NCBI RefSeq assembly: GCF_013401995.1 | Contig: NZ_JACBJI010000001.1 | Span: forward strand, 395,255-459,254 | Source of the DNA: Flavobacterium agri | GTDB taxonomy: Bacteria > Bacteroidota > Bacteroidia > Flavobacteriales > Flavobacteriaceae | Direction: 5' to 3' | DNA length: 64,000 bases | In this document: positions 33,732 through 42,113 of the stretch, one piece after another | Layout of the letters: the number at the start of each line of letters is the position of its first letter | Numbering within the stretch: the first letter of the stretch is position 1 | The notes under the pieces: generated by a model | The model's input: only the letters and a program-made list of their open reading frames with translations | The model's database searches: none | Told to the model about the DNA's origin: nothing | Position numbers and translations under genes: made by a program

Positions 33732-34808
33732 TTATGCCGTTTCCTTGTCCTTTTCGTATGCGGCCAACGCGTCCGACAGGATGTCCGAATGTTTGAAAAT
33801 ATCATCCACGGTCGCGATCTCGTGCTTGATCTCCTTGCGTTGCTCGTCCAAAACCGCAAGGTATTTCTTGCTGCCGTTGAGGTAGAGTCGGCATAACGTC
33901 TTGCGATTGTTGTCGTCGAGCAGGATGGCGAAATACGATTGGGCATCGCGGTGCACGATACGCGAGGCATTCACCTTTTGGCGCAAAATGGTTTTCACGA
34001 TAAGGAAACCTTCAAGCTCTTCCTCGGTAGTGATCACAGAGTCGGCCGGTTTTGCAGATTCAGTAATTACTTCAAGCTCACGGCTGGTTTCGTCCTCTTT
34101 GTTCAGGGCCGATTTGAGCCTGTCGGTAATCATATCCGAAATGTACTGGTGCAATGATTTCTTCGTAAGGTTCAGGAACTGCTCGAGCACTTTTGCCGTA
34201 ATCGGCCCGGGATATACCTGTCGAGCGAAATGCTTTACGAAATCTGCACTTGGTTCGTTGAATTCAGAATCGATAAGCTTCTTTAGCTCATAGGTGTATT
34301 TCAATTCGCTTGCCGTGGTCACGATATTGTCGAAATCGTAGTATGCCTTGTGGAACTTTTTGAGCTCTTCGATCTGGTTGTCGCGTATATCGGTGATGTT
34401 GAACGCAAAGAACGGTTTCTCGTCCATTTTGTTCGTCTCGACGAGATCGGTATAAAAACGATATTCGATGCCGTTGGTCAGGATAGAGAATTTGGCTTTC
34501 GTCGTATGAAAATACCTGAAGAGCTGGGAGGCGTTGTGTACGCTAAGCGGCGCGCCGTGGTGCTTACATTCGATAAGGATGATGGGCTCGCCGTCCTTGA
34601 GTATGGCATAGTCGATTTTTTCACCTTGTTTGATGCCGACATCGGCCACCAATTCCGGCGTGACTTCTGCGGGATTGAAGACATCGTACCCAAGTTCCCT
34701 GATAAAAGGCATGATGAAAGCGTTTTTGGTCGCTTCCTCGGTCTGGACCTGCGCCTTGAGTTTATTTACCCGTTCGCCGAGCAGCTTGATTTGGTCTTTG
34801 AAATCCAT
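33732..34808 (-). CDS. Solo type I restriction HsdR N-terminal-like endonuclease
   Basis: 358 residues. Residues about 20-130 form a PD-(D/E)xK nuclease domain of the HsdR-N family: EEATKNAFIMPFIRELGYDV, DYAI and IILIECK as catalytic motifs, then NASQLFRYFHTTKAKFSILT. The C-terminal half is less conserved and includes LNGSKKYLAVL. There is no helicase, HsdM or HsdS nearby, so this is not a type I system. Such solo proteins are common in bacteria; their target is unknown. Confidence 0.88.
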   Translation of the reverse strand: MDFKDQIKLLGERVNKLKAQVQTEEATKNAFIMPFIRELGYDVFNPAEVTPELVADVGIKQGEKIDYAILKDGEPIILIECKHHGAPLSVHNASQLFRYFHTTKAKFSILTNGIEYRFYTDLVETNKMDEKPFFAFNITDIRDNQIEELKKFHKAYYDFDNIVTTASELKYTYELKKLIDSEFNEPSADFVKHFARQVYPGPITAKVLEQFLNLTKKSLHQYISDMITDRLKSALNKEDETSRELEVITESAKPADSVITTEEELEGFLIVKTILRQKVNASRIVHRDAQSYFAILLDDNNRKTLCRLYLNGSKKYLAVLDEQRKEIKHEIATVDDIFKHSDILSDALAAYEKDKETA

Positions 34809-34874
34809 TGGTTCGATTTTTTACCAAACCTAAAACCATTCAACCCCATTTCCTTACGGTTTTCCGTAACCCCA

Positions 34875-35672
34875 TTAATTAATCTCAAAACGCATCCAGA
34901 TCGGCAAGTGGTCCGACACCTTGCGCGCTTCATGAAGCGTGGGGAATGGTAGGTAAAAAGGAAGGGCGCCTTTATCAAGTATTTTCAGGCGCGAATGTTT
35001 GAAGAAAAAATTATCGAATTCGGAAGCGGTGCAAGTCGTGCCGCATTTGTTTTTCAATGTAGTCTTGGTACCTGAAAGCGCAGGAGCGTATCCGTTTTTC
35101 CGTAACGGATTGAATACGCTGTGCGATTGCGGACAATTGAAGTCTCCAGTAAAGACCAGGTTCAGGCCGTTGTATTTATCGGGGAAAAACTTGAAGTATT
35201 TGATTTCCGTTTCGGGTTGCAGCCTTTTCGTGATCGCATGGAAATTGACGAGCGTAAAGGTCTTTCCCAGATAGGTGAAAGTTCCCAAGTAAGGTTCGCG
35301 CTCGATTTCCGATGCGAAATGCCGGTCGAGCCATGCGTCGCCCTTTTTGGAGATGAACGATGTTTTCCAAAGGAATGCATACCGTTCGCTCTTTTGCCTG
35401 CTTCCCGATGTAGGCGCACTCAAACAATAATCCCATTTGGCGCCCGTACGGTTCAATGCCTGTACCAAACGAGCCACGGCTTTGGCGCCTTCCGGACCAG
35501 TCACTATTTCCTGGAGCGCGACCAGATTGTAATCCTTAAGCACTTTGGCCATGAATGCGATGGATGCCTCCGATTTGGATTTGCCCATGTCGCACAGATT
35601 CCATGAGCACAATCTCACCTGGCTGCAAACCAAGCAGGGTAAAAGCAGAAAGAAGAATAGGAATTTCGTCAT
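34875..35672 (-). CDS. Exported endonuclease/exonuclease/phosphatase-family protein (DNase I-like)
   Basis: 265 residues with a signal peptide (MTKFLFFFLLLPCLVCSQ). Family motifs are present: LCSWNL, ALQEI (metal-binding Glu), VNFHA, FTGDFNCP and a C-terminal SDHLPIWM with the catalytic His. These enzymes cleave phosphodiesters of nucleic acids or small phosphates; here the protein would be exported, so extracellular nucleic-acid use is plausible. Its start overlaps the stop of the upstream response regulator by 4 bp, placing it in the kinase-regulator operon. Confidence 0.9.
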   Translation of the reverse strand: MTKFLFFFLLLPCLVCSQVRLCSWNLCDMGKSKSEASIAFMAKVLKDYNLVALQEIVTGPEGAKAVARLVQALNRTGAKWDYCLSAPTSGSRQKSERYAFLWKTSFISKKGDAWLDRHFASEIEREPYLGTFTYLGKTFTLVNFHAITKRLQPETEIKYFKFFPDKYNGLNLVFTGDFNCPQSHSVFNPLRKNGYAPALSGTKTTLKNKCGTTCTASEFDNFFFKHSRLKILDKGALPFYLPFPTLHEARKVSDHLPIWMRFEIN

Positions 35673-36340
35673 ACCAACCCAAGGTCTTTTGCAATGGCGA
35701 TCAGCTGTACGTTGTTGTTTGCCTTGAGCATGATTTTAAGCCGGTTGATGCGTTTTTCGATGCTGCTCACGCTGTTGGGCGACCAGTTTTTTTTCTGGAA
35801 GGCCTCGGCAATGTCCGCCTGGCTGGTTCCTTGCGCCAAAAGATGCAGCAATTTACGATCATAATCTTCTATTTCGTCGAGCGATTTATCTGTGAGCACT
35901 TGAGAAAGTTCGGGCGAGATATAGTGGTTGCCCGAATGCACGGCGGCAATGGCCTTTTTGAGTTCCGGGATGTTGTGGCGGCCTTTGAGTACATATCCGT
36001 CGATTTCAAGTTCGCGGAACAAGTGTTGTATAGGATGAGGTTTGTTTTCTACCGAGAAGACGAGCACATTGAGCGAAGGTTGTATGTGCCTGGCTGCCGC
36101 GATCAATTCTTGGCCCGAACCCAATTTGACGACTTTGTGGTCACGCTCGAAAGAAAGGTCGGTAATGAGCAGGTCGTACGGTTTTTCGTTCTGGTGCGCT
36201 TCCTTGATCTTCAACAACGCTTCGTCGCAATAGCCCACACCGTGGATGTCTTGTATATCCATGTCTTTGAGAACCTGTTTCAGGGCGAGGTTCATGCCGT
36301 CGTAATCTTCTGCAACCAATACTTTTTTAAACATGTTCAA
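35669..36340 (-). CDS. LuxR/NarL-type response regulator
   Basis: 223 residues (221 from MFKKVL). Receiver domain 4-125 with AEDYDGM acidic pocket, phospho-acceptor Asp61 (LLITDLSF), FSVE and the Lys in YVLKGR. The C-terminal part (about 155-223) is a LuxR-like HTH (EDYDRKLLHLLAQGTSQADI, SSIEKRINRLKIML). It should be the partner of the histidine kinase that ends inside its first codons (4-bp overlap). Likely target: unknown, perhaps its own operon. Confidence 0.92.
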   Translation of the reverse strand: MNMFKKVLVAEDYDGMNLALKQVLKDMDIQDIHGVGYCDEALLKIKEAHQNEKPYDLLITDLSFERDHKVVKLGSGQELIAAARHIQPSLNVLVFSVENKPHPIQHLFRELEIDGYVLKGRHNIPELKKAIAAVHSGNHYISPELSQVLTDKSLDEIEDYDRKLLHLLAQGTSQADIAEAFQKKNWSPNSVSSIEKRINRLKIMLKANNNVQLIAIAKDLGLV

Positions 36341-38037
36341 ATGCTGATTTCGATTTCTGCCCGGAAGCCTTTTCCGGGTTCGGAATCAAAAGTAGCCGTT
36401 CCGCCCAAGCCGGAAATACGGTTTTCCATAATGCGCAGGCCGTTTTTCCTTTTTTGTGTGTCGTCGGTCGTGCCCTTGCCGTTATCCGAATACGTGATGC
36501 GTACCTTTTTTCCCGATTGCCCGAAAGCGAAAAAGGAGTGCGAACAATCGCTGTGTTTGCGCATATTGGTAAGCAATTCCTGTATGACACGCGAAAGCTC
36601 TATACGCTTGAACCGTTCGATTTTCTGCCAATTGACAGATTGTATGCCTTGCGCGAGAACCGCACGTTCGTCAGAATTGTATTCCTGGAGCAAGGCGCGC
36701 AGATAATTCCCGAAATCTTCCTGATGCGGTATTTCACCATGGTCATGCGAGATGCTGCGCGTGCCCGAATAAATGGTGTCAAGCCGATTGAGCAGCGTTT
36801 CTTTGTTTTCCTTATCGGATAAATCATTGGTTTCGGCAAATACGATGGTCCGATGCACGTCGTTGGCCAGGTCGTCGTGCAGGCGGCCGGAAATGCGGAC
36901 TTCGGTGTCGTACGAGGCTTTGCGCTTAATCCGTTTCGAGCGGCGCACGAAATAAGCGACAAGCCATAAAATCGCAATGGTCAAAACAAGCAAAAGCAAC
37001 GTCCATACGAATCGCTCGTCTTGTTTTTCGAGTTGATGCCGGGCTTCATCCTGTATGCGTTTCTCGCGCTCTTTCCAAAAATTATATTTGATCAGCGCAA
37101 ACGAGTTCTTGGCTTTACCGCTGGCCGATTTCAGACTGTCGTCTAACCTGACGAAATCGATCGCATATTTTTTTGAAGCCGGAGCATCGGCATTTTTTAC
37201 AAGGAATCGCAGCACTTCGAGCCTGTCGTAAGCAGATTTGTTTTCCTTCGCGATTTTTTCGGCCAACATCGCTTTTGCGAGACTTGAATCCCGGTTTGAG
37301 CTCAATTCGACTTCGGCCAAATTCAGATAGCTCGTAATAAGCCCGTTCGTATCGTTGTTTCGTTTCCTGAGTTCCAACGCCAAAGCCATAGGATCTCCGT
37401 CGACTTTGCGATGGGCCTTGAATGCCGAAAACCCGTAGTTGTCGAGAATCTTGGCTTTGATCGGAAGCGTATCTGAAAGGTTGTATTTCGTTTTGGCTGC
37501 CGACAGGATTTCGAACGCCTTATCGAAGTTTCCTTGCAAGATATTCGCATGGGCAAAGTTGTTATCGAAAGTGGCTTTTTCAAAATCGGTGGAAGCGTAT
37601 CGTTTTCCCAGGCGATAGTATATTTCGGCGTTTTTAAGATCTTCCGACATGGCGAAACTGCGCTCCAAATGAGTATATACGCTAGGAAGATAGGCGGTAT
37701 CCCGCTTAGTATTCAGATAATGTAATGCCTCTACTGCCGTAGTTTGCAATTCGTCATAATCGTTGTATTCATAGAGAATTTCACACGTTTTGAGTAAGAC
37801 ATAGGCCGTATTAGCACTGTCTTTCGCCCTGATGTAAAGTTCCTTTGCTTTGTTATAATAAGTGAACGCGCTGTCCAGTTGATGGATATCATGAAAAGCC
37901 ACGGCTTTCGTCCTGGCCTCGTAGCCAAGTCTTTGGAGTTCCTTCGGATTTTCGGCTTCAGTGGTTTCCGATTTCGTGCATCGGCAGAAAACCAATATCA
38001 CCAACAAAAAAAACGGGGAATGAAAAAATCGTTTCAT
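36337..38037 (-). CDS. TPR-containing sensor histidine kinase (HisKA_3-type)
   Basis: 566 residues. A lipoprotein-like N-terminus (VILVFCRCTKS) is followed by TPR-type helices in the periplasm (about 30-300), one membrane helix (about 345-365, FVWTLLLLVLTIAILWLVAY), a dimerisation helix with phospho-His (RISGRLHDDLANDVHRTIVF) and an HATPase domain (ELLTNMRKHS N-box, YSDNGKG G1, NGLRIMENRISGLGG). The kinase would sense an envelope signal through the TPRs and phosphorylate the LuxR-type regulator that overlaps its end. This architecture is frequent in Flavobacteria. Confidence 0.92.
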   Translation of the reverse strand: MKRFFHSPFFLLVILVFCRCTKSETTEAENPKELQRLGYEARTKAVAFHDIHQLDSAFTYYNKAKELYIRAKDSANTAYVLLKTCEILYEYNDYDELQTTAVEALHYLNTKRDTAYLPSVYTHLERSFAMSEDLKNAEIYYRLGKRYASTDFEKATFDNNFAHANILQGNFDKAFEILSAAKTKYNLSDTLPIKAKILDNYGFSAFKAHRKVDGDPMALALELRKRNNDTNGLITSYLNLAEVELSSNRDSSLAKAMLAEKIAKENKSAYDRLEVLRFLVKNADAPASKKYAIDFVRLDDSLKSASGKAKNSFALIKYNFWKEREKRIQDEARHQLEKQDERFVWTLLLLVLTIAILWLVAYFVRRSKRIKRKASYDTEVRISGRLHDDLANDVHRTIVFAETNDLSDKENKETLLNRLDTIYSGTRSISHDHGEIPHQEDFGNYLRALLQEYNSDERAVLAQGIQSVNWQKIERFKRIELSRVIQELLTNMRKHSDCSHSFFAFGQSGKKVRITYSDNGKGTTDDTQKRKNGLRIMENRISGLGGTATFDSEPGKGFRAEIEISI

Positions 38038-38063
38038 TCCCCGAAAATACTAAAAATCAATTA

Positions 38064-38243
38064 TCACGGATAGGGCGGTGGTGGTGGAGGGATTGTTCCG
38101 CCGCCTCCGCTGGTGCCTCCGGATCCTCCCGGATTGCCCTCAAGTTGCACATTACCTCCTTTTGGTGCAGCCTCGTCATCAGCACTGCACGCTCCGAATA
38201 GCAAACCGGCGATTGCCAGCATGCCAAAAATCACTTTTTTCAT
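38064..38243 (-). CDS. Small Gly/Pro-rich lipoprotein
   Basis: 59 residues, easily missed because of its size. MKKVIFGMLAIAGLLFGACS ends in a lipobox with Cys19; the mature chain is acidic (ADDEAAPK), then Gly/Ser-rich, and ends TIPPPPPPYP. Proline-tailed mini-lipoproteins of this style occur in Flavobacterium. The start has good initiation context, with a purine-rich stretch upstream. Function unknown. It lies upstream of the TPR kinase on the same strand, 27 bp from its start, so co-transcription is possible. Confidence 0.7.
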   Translation of the reverse strand: MKKVIFGMLAIAGLLFGACSADDEAAPKGGNVQLEGNPGGSGGTSGGGGTIPPPPPPYP

Positions 38244-38572
38244 GATTAGTTTCTTAAAAAGTTTGACATAGGCCGGCCGGGGAGCGGGATGGTGTATGCT
38301 CCTAAAAGTGGCCGGGCCGATTTTTCGGGAAGTGCAGTGCGCCTGTACGGATCGTTCGGTTTATACTTCCCGGAATAATCCTCGCGGTCCGTAAGGCGTC
38401 ACTGTTTTGCGGATTCGTTTTGTACATTTGCCCATGATGCATATAGGGCGGTTTCGAATCCTGAAGGCAAAGTAATGTGCTGGAAGAGTGGAGATTGATG
38501 TGGAAATCCTGAAAATCCTGAACGTCCTGAAGTTGTCCTGAAAAATCCTGGAAAGTCCTAAAGATGTAGTGT
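38244..38572. other. Intergenic stretch with short direct repeats
   Basis: No gene seen. About 38500-38560 carries an irregular direct repeat of the 7-mer TCCTGAA spaced every 9-11 bp (six copies with variation), directly before the gene at 38573. The left part holds the divergent upstream region of the small lipoprotein. TACATTTG at 38426-38433 is a possible -7 promoter box reading rightward. Confidence 0.45.
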
Positions 38573-39499
38573 ATGGATGATTTTATTCTCTATAAGACTG
38601 AGCTTAAAAAATGGTATCATCACGTGAAGAATGGAGTTGATTCACGTTTTCTTTTGATGCCTGCACAAGCAAAACTTCGAAATCTCTGCATTCAAATTTG
38701 CCGTAACGGCAAAACTCAAGATTTGATTGGGTTCCGAAATTTTTTGGGATTCGATTTTGATCCTAATGCAATAAATAAAATCAAAGAGAGAACCGAAGAT
38801 TTTAAAAAGATAGCCCGCTTCTTAAAAGACAAAAGCGTGCTCGCTGATCCTGAACCGGTAGAAATGCTGGCTGTCTTGATTGATTTTCCATATCGGCCTT
38901 ATCAGAAATTTTTAGAAAACAAGGATAGGTTGGAAGATTTGTATACATCAGGGCCACCCGAAGTAGATGTTCCCTTTCCAGAGGTAAAAATTGATACTGA
39001 ATCGAAAGAAGAAGGCGGTATTGATAAAACCGAAAAAAAGAAAAAGAAAAAAAAATACCCCATAATATTTATTTTCAGTAATGAAGGGAGAGCTCAAATA
39101 CGTGAGTGGGGGAAAGCACATAAAAAAAGAATTGCCGCCGTCGCGGGGACAATTCTTATCTTGGGAACCGGGTTTTATGGTACAAAGCTATATCATCAAA
39201 AAGCAATCATACGATGGAATAAAGATCATTATGAAATAGCCAGCGATGGTAAAGTTTCCAGTCAATGGGACCAAATCGGCCTGATGGACACGGCACAATT
39301 CAAAGTTCGAAGGATTCGTGTCTATGATACCACGACCTTTTTCAAAAAAGGGAAGCCGATAATATGGTATTCCAGAAACAATGGGTACGAATTCTTTAAC
39401 CATCCCGGATATCATCCTGTTTCCAGAGAAAACCTCAAGCCTGTATCGCAAAGAATTGCAACAAATGTGCACGATAGAGTAATCAAAATAGACTATTGA
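38573..39499 (+). CDS. Hypothetical single-pass membrane protein
   Basis: 308 residues. A helical N-terminal domain (1-130, KTELKKWYHHVKNGVDSRFL) is followed by a charged linker with a run of lysines (KKKKKKK near 157), one membrane helix (about 189-208, RIAAVAGTILILGTGFYGTK) and a C-terminal domain of about 100 residues. The N-terminal cytoplasmic domain resembles signalling adaptor-like helical bundles, but no family can be named. GC content is lower than that of its neighbours, suggesting acquisition. Flanked by direct repeats on both sides. Confidence 0.72.
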   Translation: MDDFILYKTELKKWYHHVKNGVDSRFLLMPAQAKLRNLCIQICRNGKTQDLIGFRNFLGFDFDPNAINKIKERTEDFKKIARFLKDKSVLADPEPVEMLAVLIDFPYRPYQKFLENKDRLEDLYTSGPPEVDVPFPEVKIDTESKEEGGIDKTEKKKKKKKYPIIFIFSNEGRAQIREWGKAHKKRIAAVAGTILILGTGFYGTKLYHQKAIIRWNKDHYEIASDGKVSSQWDQIGLMDTAQFKVRRIRVYDTTTFFKKGKPIIWYSRNNGYEFFNHPGYHPVSRENLKPVSQRIATNVHDRVIKIDY

Positions 39500-39640
39500 A
39501 TAAATTTCGTTATAAGGGAGTTCTTTACATATAAGTTACAAGGAGAAGATGTCATTCAAGATACTTAAAAGCATATGATTAGTTGTTGACAGACTATTTG
39601 AAGAATCCTCAAGATTTTTACCTTATTCTTCGTGAGGCTA

Positions 39641-39706
39641 AGCCTACTCAAAGCGTACTCAAAGCCTACTCAAAGCGTACTCAAAGGGTAGTCAAAGTGC
39701 ACTCAA
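39641..39706. repeat. Six tandem copies of an 11-bp unit
   Basis: AGCCTACTCAA and AGCGTACTCAA alternate twice, followed by two diverged copies (AGGGTAGTCAA, AGTGCACTCAA). It lies between the membrane-protein gene and the converging Nudix gene. No function evident. Confidence 0.85.
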
Positions 39707-39774
39707 GTGCAACTTCACCCCAAAACCCATCCGTTGAAGATTCCGCAAAAATCCATCCCGTAACAAACAAAGCG

Positions 39775-40236
39775 TCAACTATCTTCAACCAACCGCCTTA
39801 CCTCCAAAAGAAAACCCCGCTGCGCCTCATTCACCTTCTCCAAACCTTCCTCCAACGTAAACCAACCCGCCTTGTCCACTTCGGGTATTTCCAGTTTACG
39901 CCCCGTTTTGGGCGGCGATTCGATCTCGAATGTATTGCTCACAGTATTTTCGGCGTCGACGTATTTCTCCAAAGCCCAGGCGTGTACGGTTTTCCCCGAT
40001 CTGAGCTTTACGGATTCCAGTTTCCTGAAGTCCGAATCGGGTTTCAGAACATGTCCCGTTTCCTCACGTAATTCGCGTATCGCGGCCGAAAGCGGTTCTT
40101 CGTCCGATGAAAATTCCCCTTTCGGGATCGACCAGGCGCCCAAATCCTTGTTCTTCCAGAAAGGCCCGCCCGGATGCACCAAAAAGAAGCGCAGCGGATC
40201 GGTTTGATAAAGCAATATGCCGGCCGATTGTTTCAT
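39775..40236 (-). CDS. Nudix hydrolase
   Basis: 153 residues from MKQSAGILLYQTD; the start at 40293 adds 19 unlikely residues. The Nudix box GEFSSDEEPLSAAIRELREE plus TG is complete (Gx5Ex7REUxEExGU). The protein resembles Ap4A/NTP-type Nudix proteins with LRFFLVHPGGPFWKNKD, a form common in bacteria. It would hydrolyse a nucleoside diphosphate-linked substrate in the cytoplasm. It is monocistronic, converging with the gene at 38573. Confidence 0.93.
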   Translation of the reverse strand: MKQSAGILLYQTDPLRFFLVHPGGPFWKNKDLGAWSIPKGEFSSDEEPLSAAIRELREETGHVLKPDSDFRKLESVKLRSGKTVHAWALEKYVDAENTVSNTFEIESPPKTGRKLEIPEVDKAGWFTLEEGLEKVNEAQRGFLLEVRRLVEDS

Positions 40237-40349
40237 ATCCAAATATAACCAATCGAAAGCCCGATGTAAAACTTTCCGAAAATCGTATAACATGATCCTA
40301 AAACCGCGGCACTACTTTTGGCTTGATAACCTGACAAAACGAAAGTATC

Positions 40350-40784
40350 ATGAAAAAGTTAGCCATACTATTGATCACGGCGCTGGCCTTTACGGGATGT
40401 AAGGACATGGCCGCCGAAAAAGCCCAACAGGATCAACAACGCGAGCTCGATTCGATTAAACTCGTCATGGAGCAGCAAAGAGCAGAGCAGGAACGCCAGC
40501 GCGTCATCGATTCGATGGATGCCGTAGCCGCCGCACGTGAGGCCGAAGCCCGACGTGTAGCCGCGAACAACAACGCAACCGCAGCCGCTCCGGCCGCCCA
40601 AAAGAAAAAAGGGCTTAGCGGAGCCGCGAAAGGAGCGTTGATCGGTGCGGGTGCGGGTGCGATCACGGGTGCTTTGGTCGATAAGAAAGGACCCGAAGGC
40701 GTGATCGTAGGTACGCTCGGCGGTGCCGCGGTAGGTGCGGGTGCGGGAGCCGTCATCGAAGACAAGAGCAAGAAGAAAAAATAA
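40350..40784 (+). CDS. Glycine-zipper lipoprotein
   Basis: 144 residues. Lipobox at TGCK (Cys17). A charged coiled coil (about 22-65, AAEKAQQDQQRELDSIKLVM) leads to an Ala/Asn linker and a glycine zipper (about 92-138: GAAKGALIGAGAGAITGALV, GTLGGAAVGAGAGAV), ending in lysines. This is a YMGG-like Gly-zipper protein, expected in the envelope, possibly membrane-inserting through the zipper. Role unknown. Followed by a strong terminator. Confidence 0.88.
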   Translation: MKKLAILLITALAFTGCKDMAAEKAQQDQQRELDSIKLVMEQQRAEQERQRVIDSMDAVAAAREAEARRVAANNNATAAAPAAQKKKGLSGAAKGALIGAGAGAITGALVDKKGPEGVIVGTLGGAAVGAGAGAVIEDKSKKKK

Positions 40785-40827
40785 CCGCAATAACTCTCTA
40801 TATATATTTGACCTCGTCAAAACGAAG

Positions 40828-40853
40828 ACCGGACCCGAAAAGTCCGGTTTTTT
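40828..40853 (+). terminator. Rho-independent terminator
   Basis: ACCGGAC and GTCCGGT arms around CCGAAAA, followed by TTTTT; 44 bp past the Gly-zipper lipoprotein. Confidence 0.85.
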
Positions 40854-40880
40854 GTTGAACTTTGGGCGAGCGAAACCAGT

Positions 40881-42113
40881 ATGAAAACAATAGTTATCGG
40901 AGCCGGGGCGGCAGGTCTTATGGCCGCCTATGAACTTTCCCGAAAAGGAGTCGACGTTATCGTGTTAGAAGCCGAAAACCGCATCGGAGGCCGCGCGCAT
41001 ACTTTTACTCCAAGCGGATTTGCGAATTTTATCGAGGCCGGTGCCGAATTCATCCACGGTAGTTTGCCGCTCACGTTGCGTCTGATGAAAAAGGCAAAGC
41101 TCGAATATGCAGAAGCTTCGATGAACATGGACGCATTTCGCAACGGCAAGTTCGTTACGGCGTTCCATTCGCCGTATTGGGAAGCGTTCGAGACCAAAGC
41201 GTTTGAGCTGAAGCGCGATTGTACATTGTCGGAATTCTTCGACCGTCATTTTTCGGATGCCAAATACGATCAATTGCGCAAAGAAGCGTTCGAAATGGGG
41301 CAAGGACTCGATCTGGCCGATCCTCAAAGACTCAGCGTATTCTGCATCCGCGACGAATGGACGAGTACCGAAACCCAATACAGACCCGTCTCGGGATATG
41401 CGCCGTTGTTCGGATTTTTGGCCGATGAGGTCTCACGGAATCACGGCAAAATCCTGCTCGATCATAAAGTACGACACATCCGATGGGAAAAAGGCAATGT
41501 GGAAGTACAGACGAATAACGGCAGCTTTTCGGCCGATGCGGTAATCGTCACCACGACGCTGGGCAATCTTCAAAAACGCACCATTTCATTCGAACCTGCT
41601 TTCGACGATCGTTTTTTCGACGCCGTCGGATTCGGAGAGGTCATCAAGATCCTTATGGAATTCGAGTTCCCGTTTTGGGAAAAAACCCATCCCGAACTCG
41701 GTTTCCTGTTCACCGAAGACGAGTTCACGTTCTGGACGCAACTGTCGCTCAAACGTCCGTTGCTCACAGGTTGGATCGGCAATGACAGGGCATCCGAAAT
41801 TGCAAAAAAGGACGATGAAACTATAGTCGAATTGTTATTGTCGAAACTCGATGAAGCCTTTCCCAAAGCCGATGTCCGCAAAATAGTGAGAGCCAAAGCC
41901 GTGTTCCGATACACGAAAAGCGAACCCACGAACGGCGCTTATTCGTGGACGATGCCCGAAAGCAAAAAAGCGGTCAGCCAAATCAACAAAGGCATTGCCG
42001 ATACGGTATGGTTCGCGGGTGAAGCCTTCGAACGCACGGGCGATGTCGGAACGGTAGAAGCCGCGTTTGGCAGCGGCCGTTACATCGCACGCAAAATCCT
42101 CAAACTAAAGTGA
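40881..42113 (+). CDS. FAD-dependent flavin monoamine oxidase family protein
   Basis: 410 residues. N-terminal dinucleotide fold VIGAGAAGLMAAYELSRKG (5-23), then VLEAENRIGGRAHTF, the second FAD motif of amine oxidases, and a C-terminal VWFAGEAFERTGDVGTVEAA that closes the FAD site. Family members oxidise primary or polyamines, or desaturate carotenoids; the substrate here is not evident. The last 9 bp overlap the 3' end of the opposing GH1 gene. Confidence 0.92.
   Translation: MKTIVIGAGAAGLMAAYELSRKGVDVIVLEAENRIGGRAHTFTPSGFANFIEAGAEFIHGSLPLTLRLMKKAKLEYAEASMNMDAFRNGKFVTAFHSPYWEAFETKAFELKRDCTLSEFFDRHFSDAKYDQLRKEAFEMGQGLDLADPQRLSVFCIRDEWTSTETQYRPVSGYAPLFGFLADEVSRNHGKILLDHKVRHIRWEKGNVEVQTNNGSFSADAVIVTTTLGNLQKRTISFEPAFDDRFFDAVGFGEVIKILMEFEFPFWEKTHPELGFLFTEDEFTFWTQLSLKRPLLTGWIGNDRASEIAKKDDETIVELLLSKLDEAFPKADVRKIVRAKAVFRYTKSEPTNGAYSWTMPESKKAVSQINKGIADTVWFAGEAFERTGDVGTVEAAFGSGRYIARKILKLK

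Noticed and set aside
39583..40071. 162-residue plus-strand frame
   Set aside because: Mostly antisense to the Nudix gene, starting in the 11-bp tandem repeat; no independent support.
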